64,000 bases of DNA from the NCBI RefSeq assembly GCF_009026145.1, contig NZ_WBUE01000022.1:1-64000 (forward strand). Direction: 5' to 3'. The notes beneath the pieces are model-generated. The model was not told the origin of the DNA. It searched no databases and worked only from the letters and a program-made list of their open reading frames with translations. The first letter of the stretch is position 1, and every line of letters starts with the position of its first letter. This document shows, in pieces, positions 48,184 through 56,572 of the stretch. This DNA comes from Hyphomicrobium sp. (lineage in GTDB: Bacteria; Pseudomonadota; Alphaproteobacteria; Rhizobiales; Hyphomicrobiaceae). The position numbers were made by a program, and so were the translations under genes.

Positions 48184-49293
48184 TTACTTCGTCGAAGCCG
48201 TGGCGTCGTGCTTGAAGAATACGTCGACGCGCATGCCGGTGAGCAGCGGCGGCAGGCCGTCGAGCTCGACCATCGCCTCCAACACCTCGACGTCGTTCGG
48301 ACGCCGAGGGCCGCGCGATTGGATGTTGGGCGGTGACAGCGACTGGGCGATCGAGGTGACGCGCCCCTCGAAGTCCTGATCCGGGTAGGCGTCGGCACGC
48401 ACCACGACGCGCTGGCCGACGCGAATCTTGGCGGCATCGCGCTCCTCGACCTCGGCGCGCACCTTCATGGTGCTCAAATCGCCGAACACGACGAGGGTAT
48501 TCTCCGGCGAGGGAGTCGCCACTTCGCCTTCCTTGGCAATAACGTTGAGCACGGTGCCATCGAACGGCGCGCGAATGCGCGTGTGCTCGACGCCGAGCTC
48601 GGCGGCGGTGAGCTCGGCGCGCGCGACGGCGAGAGCGGCTTCGAGCCGCGTGGGCAGCGGCATGCCGGACTTGGCGTTCACCGAGGCAAGATTGGCGCGC
48701 TGGTCGGCGAGCTTCTTCTTGGCATCGTCCAGCTTGGTGCGTGCCTTGTCGACCGCGTCATCGGTGCCGCTGCCGTTGCGCTTCTGATCGAGCGCGTCGT
48801 CATATTCCTGCTGCGCACCGAACACGGCGCGCTCGGCGGATGCGACCGCATCCTCGGCGTTGCGCCGCTCCTGCTGCAAGCCGCGCGCATCTTCCTCGTT
48901 GCGCTCGCGCACGCGCACCTTCTCCTCGGCGTTGGCGCCGACGACCTTGGTGATCGCGTCGTCGTCGTCGAGGCGTACGAGCACATCGCCGGCCTTCACC
49001 TGATCGTTGAGGGCGGCCGCAATGTCGACGATGCGACCCGGAACCTCGGCAGTGATGCGCACCTCGCCGCTCTTCGGCTCGACGCGGCCGGTAGCCGAGG
49101 CGGCCCACGTCGGCCGCATGGCGGCGGTCGTGACGTCGTTGGCTGGCTTCTTTGCGTCGCTGGACGTCGCCTGAGTGGTCTTCTCCTCGGCGACCGGACC
49201 CCAGCTGACGCTGTTGACGTAAAAGCCGACGGCGATTGCCAGGATGCCGGCAATACCGAGGGTGATGACCGTGGGATTGACCTTATTAAGCAT
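48184..49293 (-). CDS. HlyD/DevB-type adaptor of an ABC exporter
   Basis: Periplasmic adaptor of about 369 residues. One N-terminal helix (VITLGIAGILAIAVGFYV) is followed by a barrel-sandwich half (GEVRITAEVPGRIVDI), a long coiled coil and EHTRIRAPFDGTVLNVIAKEGEV, then a beta-barrel part ending HDATASTK. Such adaptors pair with DevC/DevA-type or MacB-type ABC pumps. ATG at 49293 overlaps the end of the ATPase gene by 8 bases and has GGAAGG upstream. Confidence 0.87.
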   Translation of the reverse strand: MLNKVNPTVITLGIAGILAIAVGFYVNSVSWGPVAEEKTTQATSSDAKKPANDVTTAAMRPTWAASATGRVEPKSGEVRITAEVPGRIVDIAAALNDQVKAGDVLVRLDDDDAITKVVGANAEEKVRVRERNEEDARGLQQERRNAEDAVASAERAVFGAQQEYDDALDQKRNGSGTDDAVDKARTKLDDAKKKLADQRANLASVNAKSGMPLPTRLEAALAVARAELTAAELGVEHTRIRAPFDGTVLNVIAKEGEVATPSPENTLVVFGDLSTMKVRAEVEERDAAKIRVGQRVVVRADAYPDQDFEGRVTSIAQSLSPPNIQSRGPRRPNDVEVLEAMVELDGLPPLLTGMRVDVFFKHDATASTK

Positions 49294-50038
49294 GGGCCTT
49301 CCGTCTCTTTGTAAGATCTGCAATTTCCGGGGCATCGAGGCCCTCAGGCCGGCGCTCCTCGCCGACAATTCGTCCGTCTTCGATGCGCACGACGCGATCG
49401 GCGTAGCTCAGCGTGCGCGGGTCGTGCGTGACCGCCAGAACGCTGCGGTGCTGCTCCTTGGCGATGCGGGCGAGTAGCGCCATCACCGCATGTCCGTTCT
49501 CGCCGTCGAGCGCCGCCGTCGGCTCGTCGGCGAGCACGATGGACGGCGATGAGGCGATGGCGCGGGCAACCGCCACGCGCTGCTGCTCGCCGCCCGAGAG
49601 ATTTCCAGGATAGCTCTTCAAGCGATAGGCGAGGCCGACATCGCGCAGGACCTCCTCGGCGCGGTTGGCGGCGGCGAAGCCCTTCTGCCCGCGCACATCG
49701 AGTGCGATGCGTACGTTCTCCAGTGCGGTGAGCGTGGGGAACAAATTGTAGGACTGGAAGATGAAGCCCATGTGCTTGCGACGCAGATCGGCCAGCTCTT
49801 CGGCGTTGAGATTGGAAGTGTCGACGCCGGCGACGCGCAGCGTGCCGGAGGTGGGCGACAAGATGCAGCCGAGGATCGACAGCAAGGTCGTCTTGCCGCT
49901 GCCCGAGGGGCCCATGAGCAGCGTCAGCTCGCCGGGCACGAGCGTCAGGCTGGCGCCCTTCACCGCGCGCACCTTGGCGGCGCCTGAGCCCAACTCCTTG
50001 ACGATGTCGATGGCTTCGAGGACGGGCTCTTGGCTCAT
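49286..50038 (-). CDS. ABC exporter ATP-binding protein, MacB/DevA type
   Basis: 250 residues. Walker A GPSGSGKT is at 43-50, the signature LSGGEQQR follows, then Walker B with the catalytic Glu in IVLADEP and the H-loop in AVTHD. Belongs to the lolD/macB-like group that drives mechanical pumps rather than transport through the membrane. The start at 50038 overlaps the permease stop (ATGA). Three-gene order permease-ATPase-adaptor is like devCAB. Confidence 0.92.
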   Translation of the reverse strand: MSQEPVLEAIDIVKELGSGAAKVRAVKGASLTLVPGELTLLMGPSGSGKTTLLSILGCILSPTSGTLRVAGVDTSNLNAEELADLRRKHMGFIFQSYNLFPTLTALENVRIALDVRGQKGFAAANRAEEVLRDVGLAYRLKSYPGNLSGGEQQRVAVARAIASSPSIVLADEPTAALDGENGHAVMALLARIAKEQHRSVLAVTHDPRTLSYADRVVRIEDGRIVGEERRPEGLDAPEIADLTKRRKAHA

Positions 50039-51177
50039 TTGTTGAATACCGTTGCAGGATCGATCTTGGTGACTTTGACGATCGCCGAAAGGGCTGAGAT
50101 GGCGCACATGCCGACGGTCAGTGTGAACAGCCAGAACGCCAGGCCGGGCGTCATCACCATCGGCAAGGCGGTGTTCCTGCTGAGCACCAGAATAGTGAGC
50201 GCAATCGAAATGCCGAGAGCATAGCCGACCACGGCGCTGATGCCGGCCTGCGCCAATATAACCTGGTGAATATATCCCGACGATGACCCCAGGGCGCGCA
50301 GGGTGGCGAACTCGCTCAGGTGGTCCTTGGTGCTCGAATACAGGGTCTGCGCCACGATGACCGTGCCAACGAGGCTGCCGAGGAGGGCGCCGCCAATCAG
50401 CGCCACGCCGGCGCCGGTGCGGAACAGCCACTGCTTCAGGCTGCGGTCGCGGAACTCGGCCTGGGTGAGGACCTCGGCCCCCTCGAGCCGGCCCTGCAGA
50501 TCCTGGCGCACCTTCTCGACATTGGCGCCCGGCTGCAGCTGCACGAGATAGAACGTGGTGCCGTCGCTGTCCCCGAACAGGCTGCGGGCGCGGTTGAGCG
50601 TCGTGTACGTGTATGGCGACTGGGTGAACGAGCGAACGCCATCGGTGATGGCGCGCACGCGCACGCGGCCGTTGGCAATCTGTGCCGTATCGCCGATGCC
50701 CTTGATGCCGAGCTCGTTGAAGTAGGTGCGATCGACGGCAACGGCCTCCGGTGCCTTGATGTCCTCCCAGGTGCCTTCCTTCAGGTTGAAGGGCTCCAGG
50801 CCGCCGTCCTCGGCATCGGTGCCGACGATGACAACGCGCGTCGAGCCGCCTTCCGGCTTACGCCATTCGGCAAAGCGCACGATCAGCGGGATCACGGCCT
50901 TAACGCCCGGCGTCGCCAGCGCCTGATGCCGCTCGCGCGAGGTCAGCAGCATGCCGCCGTCCTCGAAGCTCTTGGCTCCGTAGACGGTAATCCACAGGTC
51001 GGCCTTGGCATGATCGATGTTGGCGGTGATCATGTTGCTCGCGCCGAGATACAGCCCGAGTTGTACAGCGACCAGGACGATCGAAAACAAAATGCCGACG
51101 AGGGTAACCGCCAGACGAATGCGGTCGTGGAACAGATTACGGAAGGCAAGCGTCAGGATCATAGATCGGTTCCGCAC
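50035..51177 (-). CDS. ABC exporter permease, MacB/DevC type
   Basis: 380 residues with the FtsX-like four-helix plan: a first helix near residues 22-48 (LAVTLVGILFSIVLVAVQLGL), a large periplasmic domain of about 200 residues, then three helices (VALIGGALLGSLVGTVIVAQTLY and two at the C-terminus). Its similarity to DevC suggests export of an envelope lipid, glycolipid or peptide; the cargo is unknown. First gene of the operon. Confidence 0.88.
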   Translation of the reverse strand: MRNRSMILTLAFRNLFHDRIRLAVTLVGILFSIVLVAVQLGLYLGASNMITANIDHAKADLWITVYGAKSFEDGGMLLTSRERHQALATPGVKAVIPLIVRFAEWRKPEGGSTRVVIVGTDAEDGGLEPFNLKEGTWEDIKAPEAVAVDRTYFNELGIKGIGDTAQIANGRVRVRAITDGVRSFTQSPYTYTTLNRARSLFGDSDGTTFYLVQLQPGANVEKVRQDLQGRLEGAEVLTQAEFRDRSLKQWLFRTGAGVALIGGALLGSLVGTVIVAQTLYSSTKDHLSEFATLRALGSSSGYIHQVILAQAGISAVVGYALGISIALTILVLSRNTALPMVMTPGLAFWLFTLTVGMCAISALSAIVKVTKIDPATVFNK

Positions 51178-51506
51178 TGAGTTGGGCAGGGCATCGGCCG
51201 TACGCCGACAGCGCGGCTTTCGCCGCTGGTAGCCCGCGAACTTGGCCTCGAAAAGGCGAACTCATGCTTAAGAGTTGCCTAAGTATAACGCGAAAGCGCT
51301 CCATTTAGAAACGTGAGTGGCCGAGCGCACTCACTGTGCGTTAACGCGAAGAGGTCAAGAAAGGGGTAAGATGGAGCGATCAAGGAAAGGTCTTCTACAC
51401 CTTGTTCCGCCGAGACAATGCGGCGCCCTGATCCTCCGACCAGCTTTCGCCGCTTTCAAAGCCTATTTGCGATCTCAATCTCTGGCACAATATTGGTGAT
51501 GCCACC
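51178..51506. promoter_or_regulatory. Divergent control region with a GTGAGTG palindrome
   Basis: About 330 bases between the ABC exporter operon and the DUF2147 gene. GTGAGTG at 51313-51319 and CACTCAC at 51328-51334 form a perfect seven-base inverted repeat with an eight-base spacer, a typical operator layout. TATAAC at 51284-51289 could be a -10 element without a clear -35. No gene is seen. Confidence 0.4.
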
Positions 51507-52148
51507 ATGCGTCATGATCTTCTCCCCCCGACGGGCCTGAAAAATTGGGCCTCTGCAACGGTTTGCGGGCTGCTGCTCGGATTTGTCGGAGGGGCGGCAG
51601 AAGCCGCTCCGGCCGTCGAAGCGGGCATCTGGATCAACCACACGGGCAAGGGCGCCGTGGAAATTCGTCCCTGCGGCGATTCCGGCGCCAGCGCCAATCG
51701 ACTGTGCGGCTTCATCGTGTGGCTGAAAGAGCCGAACAACAGGCGCGGTGAGCCGCTGACCGACGGCTACAATCCCGAGCCCTCCAAGCGCAAGCGCCCC
51801 ATCTGCGGGCTGCCGGTCCTCGGCTCCCTGCAGCGCGTGAGCGGCGGCTGGGACAACGGTTGGGTCTACGATCCCGAGCAGGGCGCCGCGTTCGACGCCG
51901 CCATCGAGCTCGCTTCCCGCGATCGGCTGATCCTCACCGGCTACAAGGGCGTGAAGCTCTTCTCCAAGTCGTTCACCTGGCGGCGCGCGCCGGCCGATCT
52001 ACCGCGCTGCGATCAGCCGCGCGAGGTGCGGGCGACTTCCGGTGAGGCGCGCGCGGTGGTGGCCAAGAAGGCCACGCAAGCGAACTCGCTGCCGCAGTTG
52101 AAAGCGCCTCGCCCGGTGCCCGCCGTGCGCCCGCAGGTCGTGCAGTAG
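51507..52148 (+). CDS. DUF2147 domain protein
   Basis: 213-residue exported protein with a hydrophobic N-terminal segment (TVCGLLLGFVGGAAEAAP). The body holds the DUF2147 pattern: GIWINHTGKGAVEIRPCG, LCGFIVWLKEPNN, and the LYGFKGVKLFSKSFTWRRA-like GYKGVKLFSKSFTWRRA. Function is not known; small relatives lie in the periplasm. The C-terminal 40 residues are Ala/Lys/Pro rich. Followed by a hairpin terminator. Confidence 0.85.
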   Translation: MRHDLLPPTGLKNWASATVCGLLLGFVGGAAEAAPAVEAGIWINHTGKGAVEIRPCGDSGASANRLCGFIVWLKEPNNRRGEPLTDGYNPEPSKRKRPICGLPVLGSLQRVSGGWDNGWVYDPEQGAAFDAAIELASRDRLILTGYKGVKLFSKSFTWRRAPADLPRCDQPREVRATSGEARAVVAKKATQANSLPQLKAPRPVPAVRPQVVQ

Positions 52149-52181
52149 CGGGCACACGACGCGATCTCGGGAGAATAAAGA

Positions 52182-52206
52182 AGCCCGGCGATTATGCCGG
52201 GCTTTT
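52182..52206. terminator. Bidirectional rho-independent terminator
   Basis: AGCCCGGC-GATTAT-GCCGGGCT plus TTTT on the plus side, and TTCTTTATT on the minus side, between the convergent DUF2147 and hydrolase genes. Confidence 0.88.
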
Positions 52207-52239
52207 CATCTGTCGAGGCGGTGCCGTGCGCCTTGTCGA

Positions 52240-53154
52240 TCAGGTCGTCGCCCCGCGACCTTCGCCGCGGCCCTTGCCCTGCTGCGCGTTGGCAGCGGTG
52301 ACGACGGCCTCCTCGGCCCGCAGCTTGTCGAGCCGCGTGGTGAGCCGGTCGGCGAACTCCTTGACGCGCTCCATCACGATCGGACGCTGCCGATCGAGCG
52401 TCACCATGTGATAGCAGTCGTCGAGCACGCACACCTCGACGATGCCGGCGAGACGGCGCTGCAGGCGCAAGGTGTTCGTCAGGTCGCTCTGATCGTCGTT
52501 GCGCGGATGGAACACCAGCGCATGCTGCTTGATCTGGCCGAGCAGCGGCTTGACGTTGCGCACTAGGCGACGGAACTCGAGCACGAGGCCGCCGCCGCGC
52601 GCGAACAGATCCTCGATCGAGTCCGTCTCGGACTGCACGCTGTCGAGGATGAAGCTGCGCAGCCGCTCGTCCTTGATGCCGTGGGGCATGCGGGCGCGGA
52701 ACTTGAACAGGCGCGCCGCCCACTTGTGCTTCACCAGGCGGAACAGGCTGAAGTACCACGGAATGGCCCAGCCGTTCGGCCAGAACGTCGGCGAGAACAG
52801 CATCAGGCCGTGGATCTTCTCGGGGCGCAGCGCGGAGAGGCGCAGCGCCAGCATGCTGCCGGCCGACATGCCGCCGACGATGACCGCGTCGCACTGCTGG
52901 GTGAGCTCATCGTGCGCCCGCTCGAGAGCGGCGTACCAGTCCTCCCAGCTCGACAGACCGGAAACGTCGGTTCCGCCCGCGAGACCAGGAAGCAGAGGGC
53001 AATAGACCGTGTAGCCCAGTTGGGCCAGCGTGTGAGCGACGAACTTCAGCTCGATAGGCGAGCCGCCAAGGCTGTGCACGAGCAGTACGCCGTTGCGCCC
53101 CCCGGGAACAAAAATGCTACCCCAAGCTGCCTTCATTTTCTCGGTGCTTTTCAT
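52240..53154 (-). CDS. Alpha/beta hydrolase (carboxylesterase/lysophospholipase-like)
   Basis: 304 residues. The oxyanion loop VLLVHSLGGSP is near 24-33, the nucleophile elbow GMSAG is at 95-99 (S97), the acid is expected near FHPRNDDQSD and the base in DDCYHMV. Substrate unknown; monoacylglycerol or aryl ester types are possible. I start at 53154, the Met before the conserved part; the open frame to 53364 is not supported by likeness. The last 30 residues are polar (QQGKGRGEGRG). It ends at the shared terminator. Confidence 0.83.
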   Translation of the reverse strand: MKSTEKMKAAWGSIFVPGGRNGVLLVHSLGGSPIELKFVAHTLAQLGYTVYCPLLPGLAGGTDVSGLSSWEDWYAALERAHDELTQQCDAVIVGGMSAGSMLALRLSALRPEKIHGLMLFSPTFWPNGWAIPWYFSLFRLVKHKWAARLFKFRARMPHGIKDERLRSFILDSVQSETDSIEDLFARGGGLVLEFRRLVRNVKPLLGQIKQHALVFHPRNDDQSDLTNTLRLQRRLAGIVEVCVLDDCYHMVTLDRQRPIVMERVKEFADRLTTRLDKLRAEEAVVTAANAQQGKGRGEGRGATT

Positions 53155-54084
53155 CTTTGAAACTGAACTCGCTCGCTTACTAGACGAAGTCAATTGATCC
53201 CGAACAGACTCCGGTCCGCGCGAGGCTTCAGTCCGCGCTGACCCGAGCTTGTCGCTGAAACTCTCTCTTTTTCGTTTCCTCGGTTGGGAGCCGATGCCGC
53301 TCGTTTGCCGGCTCGACGCCCTTATGGAGAAGCCGCCGCTTTGGATGAGGTCCCGTGCCCGCACAGCACGAGATGAGGTGGAACTGACTCACTGGCCGGA
53401 ACGGCTGCGAAGTTCGATTGGTCACCTTGCCGCAGCCGGCGCTAATGCTCAGCCCCTGTGCCTGCCGGGCCCTTGCGCCTTCCCGCCTTTCGACGCGCGA
53501 CGGCAATGGCGACGGCGCCGTCAGGCGGGCGCTTTCTCGAAATGAGTTGGGGCGAAAGGATGGCGTAAGCGTGTCAGGCGCTCTGCCACCCCGACGTGAG
53601 CCGGAACGCGTGACACAGGCAATGCTCAGGTCTCGTCGCTCTTGCTGCACGGCGGTAGAAGGCCTTGAAATAACGCCGTTTCCTAATTAGCAGAATGTGC
53701 TTAAGTCTACGCTCGTTCGCGATTCTTGCGAATTACTGCGCTGCAAACATGTTTAATCACTCAACCTTGTGTTGTGCCGCCGCCACATTTAAGGCGGCAG
53801 TGCGGCGCGCTCGGATCTTTGTAGAACAGTAATGCACATACCACCCGTCGGGCAATTGCACTCATCAGCGACGGCAAAAATCGTGCAGTCGTGAAAGAAT
53901 TTGTGATCGGCCGGCGTGCACGCCGACGCCCTCCCGGCGCGCAAACCTCAGCAGGCGCTCGCGCCACCCGTGCAGCCCTGCAGAGAGCCATGCCTGCCCC
54001 GGCAGGAAAGAGCACGCAGCTGACCTCGAACGCCACGCTGCCAGCGCAATCGACACCCCATAGTCGAGGTGGTTAGATGATTAA
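53155..54084. other. Long intergenic region, no supported gene
   Basis: About 930 bases. An A/T-rich spot near 53690-53760 includes a TTCGC-N7-GCGAA inverted repeat (53716-53732) that may be part of a promoter. Minus-strand open frames of 91-140 codons are arginine-rich and lack ribosome sites, so I do not call them. Confidence 0.6.
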
Positions 54085-55929
54085 GTGCAGGCGCCGGACG
54101 GGAGCGGCTGCGGACCAAAGGACTTACCTGCGTTGCTCGCCCACGTTCGCAGCCTGATTGCCCATTTCGTCGCCTTCGCCATCGCCGTGGGACAGGTCGC
54201 CCCGTCAGCCGCGCAACCGCTGTCCAAGGCCGAGTACGAGGCCTGTCAGGCGCGCGAGGAAGCAACATTCAAAGCGGCTATTCAGGGCATCTCGGTGCGT
54301 GCCTTGCGGGCCGGCATCGCTAACGTCGACTACCGCGCCGCGGTCGGCGATCAGTGGCGCCGCATCGGCATGGACGAAATCGTCGACAAGCGCGTCGACC
54401 TCGCCGTCGAGGAAGTACGCAGGGAGACGAGCTGGGCCAACCTTCTTCAGTCGCTCGCCAGCCAACAGAAGGCGCAAGAGCTGGCCACCGCGGTCGCCGA
54501 GCGCGTCTATCGCTCCGACGCCATCAAGGCCGCCCTCGAGCAGCTCGCCGTCGGCGTCGGCAGCGAGGTCGGCAAGCAGATGGAGTTCGCCACCGCGGAC
54601 GCCGCCGAGCCGGCGCTCGCCTGCCTCAAGGCCTTCGTCGGCGCCCGCTACGGCGAGACGGCCGCGCGCGCGGTCATCGGTGACGCGGGCAAGGACATCG
54701 CCATCGACCCCAGCAAGGGGGCAGCCGAAATGTCGCCCGGCGCGGTGCTGCGCGAATCGAGCGGCGGCATCGCCGGGGCGGCGGTGCTGATGATGCGGCG
54801 CCAGCTCGCCAACATGACGGCACGCGTCGGCCAGCGCATCGTCGGCAGCGTGTTGGCGCGCCTCGTGTCCGTGGTAGCCGGCGGCATCGGCCTGGTGCTC
54901 ATCGCCAAGGATATCTGGGACCTGCGCAACGGCGTGCTTCCCATCGTCGCCACCGAGATGAAGTCGAAGGAGAACAAGGACAAGGTGAAGGAGGAGCTGG
55001 CGCGCACCTTCTCCGAGCAGATCTCCGGCCACATCCAGGAAATTGGGGCGACGACGGCCGACCGCATCATCGAGATCTGGCGCGATTTCCGTAGCGCCCA
55101 TGCCGAAGCCCTTGGCCTCGCCGAGCGCAACGAGAAGTTCAAGACCTTCCTCGATTCGCTCGCTCCGGCTGCGCTGCCGCGGCTGGACGAGGTGGTGGCG
55201 CTCATTCTCGCCGACGAGGGTGAAGCCGGACTTTTGCGCCGCCTCGAGGATGGCACGCTCGGCACGGCGGTCAACGCGCTGCCCGCGCCGGCCATGGAGA
55301 TCGCCCGCGAAATGCGTTCAATCGACGCCGGCCTGAAATGGTCGGCGCTGGCCGGCGACAACCTGCCGAAGGTTGTCGAGCTCAGCCTCTATCGCCGCAC
55401 AACTCCAGAGCAGCTCAGCCGCGCCTCGCTGCAACGACTGCTGGCACTCGACGATCAGCTCGCCATCGTGCGCCTCGCCGCCATCGATCGCGGCGCACGC
55501 GATACCCTGTTCGAATTGCGGGACGCCGACCTCAAGACCCTGGCGCGCAGCCTCACCGAGGATGAGCTGTCGAGCCTGTCGCGCTACCTCACGGGCCTGC
55601 AGAAGGAGCCGCGCGAACGGGTGCTGCAAGCCATCGCCGCCAACCCGGCGAAGATCCACGCGTTGGCTTCCGACCGGGTGCGCGAAGCGGTGGTCGCCAG
55701 CGCCGACCAATCCGCCGCCGTCAGCATGATGCTGCGCACCGGCGCCACCTTCGACCCCACGGCTATCAGCGAGGACGTGCGCCTCGTCGTCGACGGGCGC
55801 GTGAGCCCAATTCTGCTTTGGGAAAAGCACCCAGCTCTGATTGTGGCCGCGCTGCTGCTCGCGTTGATCGTGCTGCTGCTGCTGCACCGCCTCCTTTTTG
55901 CGCACCCGCGTCGACGCGCTGCAGCATAG
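54085..55929 (+). CDS. Unknown 614-residue secreted or membrane protein
   Basis: Not recognised. An N-terminal hydrophobic segment (SLIAHFVAFAIAVGQVAPSAAQ) looks like a signal with AQ cleavage. The middle (residues about 60-330) is largely helical with alanine- and charge-rich repeats, and has a hydrophobic stretch at about 250-275 (VSVVAGGIGLVLIAKDIWDL). The C-terminal end has one helix (ALIVAALLLALIVLLLLHRLLF) followed by basic residues, so the bulk sits outside the cytoplasm. The sequence QLAIVRLAAIDRGARDT recalls HEAT- or TPR-like helices, but only by eye. The GTG start at 54085 is uncertain. Preceded by 930 empty bases. Confidence 0.6.
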   Translation: MQAPDGSGCGPKDLPALLAHVRSLIAHFVAFAIAVGQVAPSAAQPLSKAEYEACQAREEATFKAAIQGISVRALRAGIANVDYRAAVGDQWRRIGMDEIVDKRVDLAVEEVRRETSWANLLQSLASQQKAQELATAVAERVYRSDAIKAALEQLAVGVGSEVGKQMEFATADAAEPALACLKAFVGARYGETAARAVIGDAGKDIAIDPSKGAAEMSPGAVLRESSGGIAGAAVLMMRRQLANMTARVGQRIVGSVLARLVSVVAGGIGLVLIAKDIWDLRNGVLPIVATEMKSKENKDKVKEELARTFSEQISGHIQEIGATTADRIIEIWRDFRSAHAEALGLAERNEKFKTFLDSLAPAALPRLDEVVALILADEGEAGLLRRLEDGTLGTAVNALPAPAMEIAREMRSIDAGLKWSALAGDNLPKVVELSLYRRTTPEQLSRASLQRLLALDDQLAIVRLAAIDRGARDTLFELRDADLKTLARSLTEDELSSLSRYLTGLQKEPRERVLQAIAANPAKIHALASDRVREAVVASADQSAAVSMMLRTGATFDPTAISEDVRLVVDGRVSPILLWEKHPALIVAALLLALIVLLLLHRLLFAHPRRRAAA

Positions 55930-56089
55930 CGGCGCGGCCGAACCGCAAGCCATCCCCAGCCTAGTGATCGCCGGAGTGCCAGACGGAATTGCCCCTGCTA
56001 TAAGCCGACGGGGGCCTTCCGAATCAGCGTCGGCTCGGGCGGCGTTCCTCGTTGGGACGCTCACAAAGGGGCATCGAGGGGAGTTCAAA

Positions 56090-56266
56090 ATGGGATTGAA
56101 AGCGCCTGGCATCCTGACGTTCATGATCTCGGTCATTCTCACCGTCACGGTGCTGATCATCAAGTTTTTCGGAGCCGAGATCCCCTTCATTACCGGTAAC
56201 GAGTTCTGGGCCCTGCTGCTGGCGCAAGTCATCCTCGTGCTCGGCTGCATCATGCGCGGTCTTTAG
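56090..56266 (+). CDS. Two-helix membrane peptide, 58 residues
   Basis: A small membrane protein: GLKAPGILTFMISVILTVTVLIIKFF and EFWALLLAQVILVLGCIM give two helices with a short loop GAEIPFITGN. GGGGAG just upstream of the ATG supports translation. No function known; small two-helix proteins of this kind are conserved in rhizobia. Confidence 0.7.
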   Translation: MGLKAPGILTFMISVILTVTVLIIKFFGAEIPFITGNEFWALLLAQVILVLGCIMRGL

Positions 56267-56359
56267 AACCCTTCTCGCATAAGGCCATTTGTGTGCGCTT
56301 CTGTCGCGCGGCACTCAGCGCTCTGGTTTTGGCGTGCGCGATAGCCAATCTCTCGCGCT

Positions 56360-56548
56360 ATGAAATGGAAACTTGATCAATTTGATTCATACGCCGACCG
56401 CATGCGCCGCTCCTCGCGCGAGATCATCATTGCGGCCGTGCTGACCGTGGCGGCGTTCGCATTTTTGCTCGCGGCGATGCTCGGCGGGGCCGTGGTGACC
56501 GATCCCAAGGTCGGCGCCGTCGCCTCGGATCAAACCGTCATCAAGTAG
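56360..56548 (+). CDS. One-helix membrane peptide, 62 residues
   Basis: A short charged N-terminus (DQFDSYADRMRRSSR) precedes one helix (EIIIAAVLTVAAFAFLLAAMLGGAVV) and a polar end. No ribosome site is clear before the ATG at 56360. It is convergent with pabBC, 24 bases away. Possibly linked to the upstream small gene. Confidence 0.55.
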   Translation: MKWKLDQFDSYADRMRRSSREIIIAAVLTVAAFAFLLAAMLGGAVVTDPKVGAVASDQTVIK

Positions 56549-56572
56549 TCAGAATTGAGCTCGGCGCGCCGC

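Noticed and set aside
53228-53650. 140-codon minus-strand frame in the long gap
   Set aside because: Arg/Ser-rich, no signal, no ribosome site, no likeness to any family.
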